A DNA stretch of 42,261 nt from Chloroflexota bacterium (GTDB taxonomy: Bacteria > Chloroflexota > Limnocylindria > Limnocylindrales > CSP1-4), in contig SCUO01000029.1 in assembly GCA_004297395.1 (NCBI GenBank), positions 1 to 42,261 of the forward strand, read 5' to 3'. Under the pieces are notes generated by a model, which saw nothing but the letters and a program-made list of their open reading frames with translations, ran no database searches and was not told the DNA's origin. The translations under genes and the position numbers were made by a program. Below are positions 23,748 to 30,595 of the stretch, one piece after another; the first letter of the stretch is position 1; each line of letters opens with the position of its first letter.

Positions 23748-24995
23748 ATGCCGACCGTTGTTCCGACGATCATCCAGCCGTCGCTGGCCGCCATCCTGTC
23801 CCAGCCGCCCGGCATCTCGGGCGAGACGCCGGCGTCGCTGGCGGCCTGGTTCAGCGAGCGGGGCGAGCCGTCGTTCCGGGCTCGCCAGGTGCTGGACGCA
23901 GCCTGGCGAACGGGCGCTGCCGGACCCGATGAGATCACGACCCTCCCGGCGCCTTTGCGTGCCGCGCTGGCGAGCGCCTTCCGTTGGGACACGGTCGCGG
24001 ATTCGGAGCTCCAGTTGTCGGACGGTGGCGCGACCGAGAAGGCCCTCCACCGCCTCGGCGACGGCGTGGTCATCGAGAGCGTCCTGATGCACTTCCCGGC
24101 CTCGGAGGGTCATCGCGAGCGGAACACGCTGTGCATCTCGAGCCAGGCCGGCTGCGCCGTGGGCTGCCCCTTCTGCGCCACCGGTGAGCTCGGTTTCGGG
24201 CGGGACCTTCTGACGAGCGAGATTCTCGACCAGGTCCGACACGCCGCCCGCCGCGTGTCCGCCCGGGGCCGACGCCTGACGAACATCGTGTTCATGGGCA
24301 TGGGCGAGCCGCTGCTCAACCTCGATCGCGTGCTCGAGGCGGTCGAGGCCCTCAACGACCCGAAGCGGTTCGGGCTGGGCGCCCGCCACATCACGGTCTC
24401 CACGTCGGGCGTGGTGCCGGGGATCCGGCGCCTGACGGCCCTCGGGCCGCAGTTCACCCTCGCGGTCAGCCTCCACGCCGCGCGCGATCCGTTGCGCGAC
24501 GTCCTGGTGCCGCTCAACCGGCGCTGGCCGGTGGCCGAGGTCGTGGCTGCCGCCCGGGAACATGCCGACGCGACCGGCCGGCGGATCACCTACGAGGTCA
24601 CGATGATCGGTGGGGTGAACGACACTGACATCGATGCCGGGGCGATGGCCGATCTGCTCCGCGGCGACCTCGCCCACGTCAACCTCATCCCGATGAACCC
24701 CGTTGCCCATACGCCTTGGACGGCCAGCCCGCCGGCCGCCCTCGAGCGGTTCGCGGCTACCCTCCGGGCCGCCGGCATCGAGACCACGATCCGGCACAAC
24801 CGGGGCCAGGAGATCGGGGCCGCCTGCGGCCAGCTCGCCGCCGACCACGCCGGGGCCCCGACCCCAGCGGTCGTCGCCCATCGTCGCGAGCGGCTGGTGG
24901 CCCAGAGCGCGGCCGCCCTGCGCGGCGAGCGGAGCGGGGAGCCGGTGCCGGCCGGGGTGGTGACGAGCGCCGGCGTCGCGGAGGGCGGCTCGTGA
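23748..24995 (+). CDS. rlmN: Dual-specificity 23S rRNA/tRNA adenine C2-methyltransferase
   Basis: This 415-residue radical SAM enzyme methylates C2 of A2503 in 23S rRNA and of A37 in some tRNAs. The [4Fe-4S] motif is CAVGCPFC (Cys136, Cys140, Cys143), followed by the SAM-binding NIVFMGMGEPLLN and VSTSGVVPGIRRL. The second catalytic cysteine is in EIGAACGQL (about 359), and the first is in the conserved C-terminal pair arrangement of RlmN, so the methyl-carrying cysteine is present. The ATG at 23748 begins about 40 residues before the N-terminal helix-hairpin domain (ASLAAWFSERGEPSFRARQV). The stop overlaps the next gene in a GTGA. Confidence 0.94.
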   Translation: MPTVVPTIIQPSLAAILSQPPGISGETPASLAAWFSERGEPSFRARQVLDAAWRTGAAGPDEITTLPAPLRAALASAFRWDTVADSELQLSDGGATEKALHRLGDGVVIESVLMHFPASEGHRERNTLCISSQAGCAVGCPFCATGELGFGRDLLTSEILDQVRHAARRVSARGRRLTNIVFMGMGEPLLNLDRVLEAVEALNDPKRFGLGARHITVSTSGVVPGIRRLTALGPQFTLAVSLHAARDPLRDVLVPLNRRWPVAEVVAAAREHADATGRRITYEVTMIGGVNDTDIDAGAMADLLRGDLAHVNLIPMNPVAHTPWTASPPAALERFAATLRAAGIETTIRHNRGQEIGAACGQLAADHAGAPTPAVVAHRRERLVAQSAAALRGERSGEPVPAGVVTSAGVAEGGS

Positions 24996-26065
24996 TCTCG
25001 ACGGGCCGAGGGCGCCGCAAGCCGCCGTCACCCGTCAAGGAGGTCCCGCTCGGCCGGGCCAGGGTCGCGGCCAGCATCCTCGATGCGGATCTCGGCAACC
25101 TTGCCTACTCGGTCCGGCGGGCCGAGAAGGAGGGCGCCGACCGGATCCACCTGGATGTCATGGACGGCCACTTCGTCCCGAACATCACCTTCGGGGCCCG
25201 GACGATCAAGGCTCTCCGGAAGCGGACGAAGCTGCCACTCGATGCCCACCTCATGATCTCGGAGCCCGGCCGCTACATCCAGGAGTTCCTCGACGCCGGC
25301 TGTGATTCGGTGACGATCCACGTCGAGATCGATGAGCCGATCGAGCCGACCCTCCGAGCGATCCGGGCCGCCGGGCGGGCGGCCGGCCTGTCGCTCCGGC
25401 CGAAGACGCCGCTGAGCGCCCTGGAGCCGTACCGCGCCCTGCTCGACATCGTCATGGTCATGACCGTGGAGCCCGGCTTCGGTGGCCAGTCCTTCATGGC
25501 CGATGTCGCCCGCGAGAAGGTCCTCGCCGCCCGCGCCCTCCTCGAGCACAAGCTCCACGGCGCCGAGGTCCACGTCGACGGCGGCGTGAACCGCGAGACG
25601 GCCGAGCTCATCGGTGGCCTCGCGGCCGACATCCTCGTCGTCGGCTCCGCGCTGTGGATCCCGGGCCGGAACATGGGCCGGGAGATCCGCCTCATCCGGG
25701 CCCTCGCCGACGAGGGCTACCAGTACACCCTGAACCACGGCGTGCCGCCGATCCCGCGGGACAAGGTGGTCACCTTCGCGACCCTGCCGCGCCACCTCGC
25801 CCGGACGCTCCAGGGCGAGATCGAGAAGGTCGGCATCCCGGTCCTCGTGTTCCGGAGCGGCGGCCTCGACGTCGAGGAGCCCGACGAGACCCGCGATTTC
25901 GACATGCTCCTGCCGGCCTCCTCCGAGGCCGCCGCGGTCGAGCGATTCGGGGCCCGCCGCGACGCGATGCTCCGGGAGGCCGCGGCCTGGCGCGCCGCCG
26001 GCAACCCACCGGTGCCCTACGTGCCCGCCCCGCTGCCGCCGCGACCCGACGAGATCGTGTCTTGA
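24992..26065 (+). CDS. rpe: Ribulose-phosphate 3-epimerase with C-terminal extension
   Basis: This protein interconverts ribulose-5-phosphate and xylulose-5-phosphate in the pentose phosphate pathway. The TIM barrel (about 22-245) is intact: VAASILDADLGNL, metal/catalytic residues in RIHLDVMDGHFVPN (His53, Asp55), LDAHLM (His86), MTVEPGFGGQ (157-166), and HVDGGVN (Asp196). VVGSALW binds phosphate. The family is usually about 220 residues. Here 357 are encoded, with about 110 extra at the C-terminus (246-357) that I cannot assign. That part includes VVTFATLPRHLARTLQGEIE and VGIPVLVFRSGGLDVEEPDE and ends in a Pro-rich tail. The GTG at 24992 overlaps rlmN by 4 bases. The stop overlaps the PAP2 gene in TTGA. 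Confidence 0.9.
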   Translation: MISTGRGRRKPPSPVKEVPLGRARVAASILDADLGNLAYSVRRAEKEGADRIHLDVMDGHFVPNITFGARTIKALRKRTKLPLDAHLMISEPGRYIQEFLDAGCDSVTIHVEIDEPIEPTLRAIRAAGRAAGLSLRPKTPLSALEPYRALLDIVMVMTVEPGFGGQSFMADVAREKVLAARALLEHKLHGAEVHVDGGVNRETAELIGGLAADILVVGSALWIPGRNMGREIRLIRALADEGYQYTLNHGVPPIPRDKVVTFATLPRHLARTLQGEIEKVGIPVLVFRSGGLDVEEPDETRDFDMLLPASSEAAAVERFGARRDAMLREAAAWRAAGNPPVPYVPAPLPPRPDEIVS

Positions 26066-27375
26066 GCGACGAGCTCGGCCGCACCGCGGACGCCGCAGCC
26101 GCAGGGACACCCGCGGCCGTGGGCACCACCACGGCGGCGCCCGACGTCCGGGATCCGTCTGCACCTCTGAGCTCGGCTGCATCGGACCGGGACGAGGGCC
26201 ACGCCGACCTCCATCGCCGCAACGACCGGCTGATGCTCGGGCTGATCGCGGGCTACGTGCTGTTCCTGTCCGGGCTGATGATCGTGAGCGGCGTGTCGAT
26301 CACGCCCGACGTCCTCCTCATCGGCCTCGGCCTTGCGGCCGTCATCCTGGGTCGCGGCCGTCTCTTCATCCGTGACTGGGTCCCGTTCATCGGCCTGTTC
26401 CTTGCCTACGAGCTGATGCGCGGCTACGCCGACGACATCAATCGGGTCGTCCACGAGGCCGACATCCTGGGCCTCGAGCGCTGGCTGTTCGGCGGTCACC
26501 TGCCGACCCAGGTGTTGCAGGAGGCCTTCCACCCGGCCAGCGGGCTCGACTGGGTGGCGATGGCCGGGACGGTCTTCTACTTTCTCCACTTCCCGCTGCC
26601 CCTGGCGGTCGCATTCCTGCTGTGGGTCCGCCACCGGCGGGCCTACTACGACTTCATCGCGGCCTTCATCGTCCTGTCGATGGCCGGCTTCGTGACCTAC
26701 CTCATCCTGCCCGTGGCCCCGCCCTGGTACGCCGCCAACGACGGCCTCATCAACGGTCCGGACGGGCTCCCGGCGATCACCTACCTGAAGGCCCAGGGCT
26801 TCAACGACATCGCCCGGCTGTTCGGCTTCGAGGGTCGCTATCTCTACAGCTACACGATCTACGAGATCAACCCGAATGCGGTCGCAGCCTTCCCGTCGCT
26901 CCACGCCGGCTACCCGTTCCTGGCCTTCCTCTTCGCCCGGCGGGCCTTCGGGCGGGCTGGCTGGCTGATGGCCATCTACACGGCCTGCGTCTGGTTCGCG
27001 ATCGTGTACCTGGCCGACCACTACGTCGTCGACATCGCGGGCGGGGTCGCCTACGCCTCGGTGGCGTACCTCGCCGTCGTCCACGCGCCGGGCTGGTTCC
27101 GGCGGTTCGTCGACCGGGCCGCGGACCCCGCGGTCGAGGCCGACGTGGAGGTCGGGGAATCGGGCGACGAGCGCGCCTGGCGTCGCGTCGCCGGGCGGGT
27201 CCGCTGGGCGCTCGTGCGCCAGGGCGGGGCCATCTTCGTCGCCGGCGTCATCGGCCTCATCGGGGTCGCGAAGGGTGGCTGGCTCGGCGGCGTCGAGTCG
27301 CCGCTTCTGCTCGTGCCCTGGGCCCTGATCATCGCCGGGCTGTGGCGGGCCGCCCTCGGCGCGATCTCGCGCTGA
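26062..27375 (+). CDS. PAP2-superfamily membrane phosphatase or phosphotransferase
   Basis: This 437-residue multi-pass protein belongs to the PAP2_3 group (inositol phosphorylceramide synthase/phosphatidylinositol-phosphate-like). A disordered head of about 45 residues precedes about eight hydrophobic segments. The catalytic parts are FPSLHAGYP (about 276-284) and [10 protein letters not shown] (about 319-328), which hold the active-site His residues of the superfamily. It should handle lipid phosphates or head-group transfer at the membrane; the substrate is unknown. A basic linker (about 350-395) leads to two more helices near the C-terminus. I prefer the TTG at 26062 because it overlaps the rpe stop (TTGA). 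An ATG further in would keep all helices, so the start is uncertain. Confidence 0.82.
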   Translation: MSDELGRTADAAAAGTPAAVGTTTAAPDVRDPSAPLSSAASDRDEGHADLHRRNDRLMLGLIAGYVLFLSGLMIVSGVSITPDVLLIGLGLAAVILGRGRLFIRDWVPFIGLFLAYELMRGYADDINRVVHEADILGLERWLFGGHLPTQVLQEAFHPASGLDWVAMAGTVFYFLHFPLPLAVAFLLWVRHRRAYYDFIAAFIVLSMAGFVTYLILPVAPPWYAANDGLINGPDGLPAITYLKAQGFNDIARLFGFEGRYLYSYTIYEINPNAVAAFPSLHAGYPFLAFLFARRAFGRAGWLMAIYTACVWFAIVYLADHYVVDIAGGVAYASVAYLAVVHAPGWFRRFVDRAADPAVEADVEVGESGDERAWRRVAGRVRWALVRQGGAIFVAGVIGLIGVAKGGWLGGVESPLLLVPWALIIAGLWRAALGAISR

Positions 27376-27824
27376 TGCGGGCGCTCATCCAGCGCGTCGA
27401 GCGAGCCGAGGTCCGTTCCTCGGGCGAGTCGGTCTCCTCCATCGGGATCGGCCTGGTGGTGCTCGTGGGCGTCGGCCGCGGCGACGACGAGGCGACAGCC
27501 GACGCCCTGGCCCGGCGGATCGTGGAGCTGCGGATCTTCCGCGACGAGGCGGGCAAGACGAACCGCTCGATCCTGGATGTCGCCGGCGGGGCCCTCGTCG
27601 TGAGCCAGTTCACGCTCTTCGCCGACACGTCGCGTGGTCGTCGGCCGGGCTTCACCAGTGCCGCGCCGCCCGAAGTCGCGGAGCCGCTCTACAAGCGCCT
27701 GGCCGCGCGGCTGAGCGAAGCCGGCGTGGAGCCGGTCGGGATGGGAGTCTTCGGCGCGGAAATGGCCGTGGAGCTGGTGAACGACGGCCCATTCACCCTG
27801 TGGCTGGATACCGCGGCCCGATAG
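27375..27824 (+). CDS. dtd: D-aminoacyl-tRNA deacylase
   Basis: This 149-residue enzyme hydrolyses D-amino acids wrongly attached to tRNA. It starts with the typical [13 protein letters not shown]. The catalytic motif [17 protein letters not shown] is intact, and so is the cross-subunit motif [11 protein letters not shown] carrying the Gly-Pro dipeptide that excludes L-aminoacyl-tRNA. Length is normal. The ATG overlaps the last base of the PAP2 stop (TGATG). This ends the rlmN-rpe-PAP2-dtd run. Confidence 0.95.
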   Translation: MRALIQRVERAEVRSSGESVSSIGIGLVVLVGVGRGDDEATADALARRIVELRIFRDEAGKTNRSILDVAGGALVVSQFTLFADTSRGRRPGFTSAAPPEVAEPLYKRLAARLSEAGVEPVGMGVFGAEMAVELVNDGPFTLWLDTAAR

Positions 27825-28042
27825 CCCGGAAGATCACCCGCTCGAGCTGGCTCCGTGAAACTGGACCTCTGGTCCTGATGCCCGTCGACGCATCAGCCGG
27901 GGGGTACGCCGCCGACTCACCCACGTTGAATGCCTGCACGCGCATCACGAACTGGAGTGTTGCGGGTCAGCGGAAGGGCTTCGTCGCGGGAGCCGGCCTT
28001 CGACCGCCGCGCTGGGCCGCTCGGCGCCCGGACAGGGACCGC
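27825..28042. other. Intergenic region with paired hairpins between convergent dtd and rpmB
   Basis: This 218-base gap has no supported gene. Two abutting perfect inverted repeats lie at 27863-27896 (listed separately), followed by less ordered sequence of slightly lower GC. Part resembles SRP RNA (GGGTCAGCGGAAGG near 27964), but the flanking AGCA and long stem are missing. I cannot assign an RNA family. Confidence 0.4.
27863..27896. terminator. Two adjacent perfect hairpins, candidate terminators
   Basis: Hairpin 1 is GGACC, loop TCT, GGTCC (27863-27875). Hairpin 2 is CTGATGC, 8-base loop, GCATCAG (27875-27896). They share one base and lie 39 bases after the dtd stop, downstream of rpmB on the other strand. 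There is no clear U-run on the plus strand. On the minus strand hairpin 1 is followed by AGTTTC. They may end transcription from one or both sides. Confidence 0.4.
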
Positions 28043-28240
28043 CTAGCGAGCGGTCTTGGTGAGGGTTCGGCGGCAGCGGGTGCAGACGAGGGACTTGACC
28101 GGCGCACCCTTCACGTCGATCACGAGCGGCTGCAGGTTGGGCTGGTAACGACGATGCGCTCGAACCCGGTTCATCCCCGACGACTGGGGATTGAAGCCGC
28201 CCATCGATGCCTTGCCGCAGATCGCGCAGGAGCGGGCCAT
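28043..28240 (-). CDS. rpmB: Ribosomal protein bL28
   Basis: This 65-residue 50S ribosomal protein opens with MARSCAICGK. It has the zinc-type CAIC ... CTRC cysteine pairs, the basic RVRAHRRYQPNLQPL core and KSLVCTRCRRTLTK near the end. The ATG at 28240 has a GAGGA ribosome binding site on the minus strand. It is transcribed away from asp23, from a shared symmetric promoter at 28301-28307. The gene lies immediately beside asp23-fakA, as in Bacillus (rpmB-yloU-yloV), although there it points the same way. Confidence 0.95.
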   Translation of the reverse strand: MARSCAICGKASMGGFNPQSSGMNRVRAHRRYQPNLQPLVIDVKGAPVKSLVCTRCRRTLTKTAR

Positions 28241-28300
28241 GATGTCCTCGGAAAGCGTGATTCAGCAGGACGCCGGGCCGGTCTGGCCCGAGCGGGGCGG

Positions 28301-28307
28301 TATGATA
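28301..28307. promoter_or_regulatory. Symmetric bidirectional -10 (TATGATA) between rpmB and asp23
   Basis: The centre of the palindrome GGTATGATACC reads TATGAT on the plus strand and TATCAT on the minus strand. The plus RNA would start near 28313 and serve asp23. The minus RNA would start near 28295 and give rpmB a leader of about 55 nt. Symmetric TATNATA elements are a known cause of divergent transcription in bacteria. No -35 boxes are clear. Confidence 0.65.
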
Positions 28308-28367
28308 CCACGCACCTCGGCGGCTCCCGACGGACGGCCCGCCGCGCCTGACGAGGACCTGCCCACC

Positions 28368-28787
28368 GTGCCCGACGAACCGATTCCCGGTCGAGCCCTC
28401 GCGACCCGGCGTGCCGTGATGGACATCGTCCGCGCGGCCACGCTCGGGTCGTACGGCGTCACCGGCTTTGCCGGCGGCCCGATCGAGCGTGCCCTGGCCT
28501 TCCTCGAGGGCCGGCCGCCGGGCCTCCACGTCGACGTTTCCGACGGCGAGCTCGCCGTCCGGCTCGAACTTCGCGTCGCGTACGGCCTGCCCGTGGCCGA
28601 GGTCGCCCGGCAGGTCGACTCGGCGATCCGGTACGGGGTCCGCCGGGCCGTCGGCCGCGAGGTGGATCGCCTCCAGATCAGGGTCGGCGGCCTCATCACG
28701 CCGACGGGCAGCCCGCCCCCGGCTCGGCAGGCGGGTGCCGGGCCGGGTTCCTCGGACCTGGCGGACAGCGGGACGGACGTCGCCTGA
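28368..28787 (+). CDS. Asp23/Gls24 (YloU)-family protein
   Basis: This 139-residue protein has one Asp23 domain: AVMDIVRAATLGSYGVTGF, then LHVDVSDGELAVRLELRVAYGLPVAEVARQVDSAI, then the GREVDRLQIRVGGL strand. The family is linked to envelope stress and to the fatty-acid kinase neighbour, but the biochemical role is unknown. The GTG at 28368 has GAGGA 10 bases upstream. The ATG at 28302 lies inside the -10 element and so is unlikely. The C-terminal tail is disordered and rich in Pro, Gly and Ala. The stop overlaps the next ATG (TGATG). A second copy of the family lies at 36699. Confidence 0.8.
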   Translation: MPDEPIPGRALATRRAVMDIVRAATLGSYGVTGFAGGPIERALAFLEGRPPGLHVDVSDGELAVRLELRVAYGLPVAEVARQVDSAIRYGVRRAVGREVDRLQIRVGGLITPTGSPPPARQAGAGPGSSDLADSGTDVA

Positions 28788-30592
28788 TGGGCCGACGGGC
28801 CTGCGACGGGGCCGGGCTTCTCGGGGCGTTCCGGGCCGCGGTCGCGAACCTCGAGCTCCACGTCGACGAGATCAATGGCCTGAACGTCTTCCCCGTCCCT
28901 GACGGCGATACCGGCTCGAACATGCTGGCCACGGTCCGGGCCGCCCTGACCGAAGCGGAGGGTGCGGCCGCGGCCAGCAAGGCCGGCGTGGACCGGATCG
29001 CGGCTGCCGCGTCGTTCGGGGCGCTCATGGGCGCCCGCGGGAACTCGGGCGTCATCACCAGCCAGATCCTGCGGGGCTTCGCCGAGGCCCTCGCCGGCAA
29101 GGCGCGGTTCAACGGCCTGGACCTGGCCAATGCCCTCGAATCGGGCACCAAGGCGGCCTACAGCGCCGTGGCCAAGCCGGTCGAGGGCACGATCCTGACG
29201 GTCATCCGGGAATCCTCGGCCGCGTCCGTCACGATCGCGGAGCGCGAGAACGATCTCGAGGCCGTCCTGACCTTCACCCTCGATGCCGCCGAGAAGTCGG
29301 TCGCCAGGACGCCTTCGCTCCTGCCGATCCTGCGCGAGGCGGGCGTCGTGGACTCGGGCGGGCAGGGCCTCTACCGCCTCTTCCAGGGTGCCCTCCTGTT
29401 CCTCGTCGGAAAGGCACCCGAGCTTGCCCGGCCGAGCGCGGCCGCCGGCGCGACCGAGGCGGCGGCCAGGCCGTCCGTCCTCGTCGCCCACGCCGACGAG
29501 GGCTTTGGCTACGAGACGATGTTCCTCCTCCAGGCGCGGCCCGGTGAGCATCTCGACGTCGACGCCATCCGGGGCCATCTGGAGTCGGTGGGCGAATCCG
29601 TCCTCGTCGCGGGCGATCCCCGGGCCGTCAAGGTCCACGTCCACAACGAGCGCCCCGACCTGGTCATCGCCTACGGCCTCGAGGTCGGCTCGCTATCCCG
29701 GATCAGCGTCGAGAACCTCGACAACCAGGCCCGCGACGTCCGCGAGACGCGGGCGGCGGAGTTCACCGGCGGGTCCGCCGGCGCCGGAGGGTCGACGGGT
29801 GCGGGAGCGCCGAGCGACGGCCACGCTGGCCCGGCCGGCTCGGTCCACGTTGCCGCGGTGCCGGTCGAGGACGAGATGGCCCGCCTGGGCGACGACCTCA
29901 ACAACGGGCGGGGTCCCGCCCCGGGACCGGCGTCGCTGCCCCTCGCGGTCGTGGCCGTCGCCGCCGGCGAGGGGCTGGCCGCGATCTTCCGTGACTTCGG
30001 CGTGAGCCGGGTCGTGGTCGGCGGGCAGTCGGCCAATCCGAGCACCGGCGAGCTCCTGGAGGCCATCCGGGCGATCGATGCGCGCGAGGTCCTGGTCCTG
30101 CCCAACAACCCGAACGTCGTCCTGGCCGCGCGCCAGGTCGCCCACATGGCCGATCGGCCGGTGAGCGTCGTTGCGACGCGCAACGCGGCCGAGGGCTTCG
30201 CCGCCCTCCTGGCCCTCGACCCGACCAAGAACGCGGCCGACAACGCCGCCGACATGACGACTGCCGGAAGGGCGATCCAGACCCTGTCGGTGACGACGGC
30301 GGTCCGCGACGCCACGATCGGCGGCAAGAAGGTTCGCGAGGGCCAGACGATCGTCCTCGATCCCGATGATGGGCTCGTTGCCGTCGCCGATGACGCGCCG
30401 ACCGCGGTGCTTGCCGGGATCGGCGCCCTCGAACCCGGATTCGAGCTCCTCACCGTCTACTACGGCGAGGGCACGGACCTCGCCTCGACCGAAGCCCTGA
30501 CGCGCCGGATCGGGGAGCTGGGGACCGGCGCGGAGATCGAGGTCGTGCACGGCGGGCAACCCCACTACCACTACCTCGTCTCCGCCGAGTAG
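28787..30592 (+). CDS. DAK2/DegV-type kinase-like protein (FakA/YloV family)
   Basis: This 601-residue protein matches the YloV/FakA family, the ATP-dependent kinase subunit that phosphorylates fatty acids held by a FakB (DegV) partner. The DAK2 (DhaL-like) ATP domain carries NVFPVPDGDTGSNML (33-47), with three aspartates for Mg-ATP, and GARGNSGVI (about 83-91). The middle part has DSGGQGLYRLF and VHVHNERPDLVIAYGLEVGSL (about 282-302). A Gly/Ala-rich linker follows (about 325-365). The C-terminal DegV-like part reads VVGGQSANPSTGELLEAI and VLPNNPNVVLAARQVA (about 440-455). No FakB gene is in the window. It sits after asp23 and before recG, as YloV does in Bacillus. Role by family; its substrate is not proven here. 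Confidence 0.85.
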   Translation: MGRRACDGAGLLGAFRAAVANLELHVDEINGLNVFPVPDGDTGSNMLATVRAALTEAEGAAAASKAGVDRIAAAASFGALMGARGNSGVITSQILRGFAEALAGKARFNGLDLANALESGTKAAYSAVAKPVEGTILTVIRESSAASVTIAERENDLEAVLTFTLDAAEKSVARTPSLLPILREAGVVDSGGQGLYRLFQGALLFLVGKAPELARPSAAAGATEAAARPSVLVAHADEGFGYETMFLLQARPGEHLDVDAIRGHLESVGESVLVAGDPRAVKVHVHNERPDLVIAYGLEVGSLSRISVENLDNQARDVRETRAAEFTGGSAGAGGSTGAGAPSDGHAGPAGSVHVAAVPVEDEMARLGDDLNNGRGPAPGPASLPLAVVAVAAGEGLAAIFRDFGVSRVVVGGQSANPSTGELLEAIRAIDAREVLVLPNNPNVVLAARQVAHMADRPVSVVATRNAAEGFAALLALDPTKNAADNAADMTTAGRAIQTLSVTTAVRDATIGGKKVREGQTIVLDPDDGLVAVADDAPTAVLAGIGALEPGFELLTVYYGEGTDLASTEALTRRIGELGTGAEIEVVHGGQPHYHYLVSAE

Positions 30593-30595
30593 GGC

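Noticed and set aside
27960-27990. SRP (4.5S) RNA
   Set aside because: GGTCAG and GGAAGG occur near each other, but the AGCA side and the long hairpin arms are missing.
27878-28351. Plus-strand open frame across the dtd-rpmB gap and rpmB
   Set aside because: It is antisense to the clear bL28 gene, lacks a ribosome binding site and has no family-like sequence.
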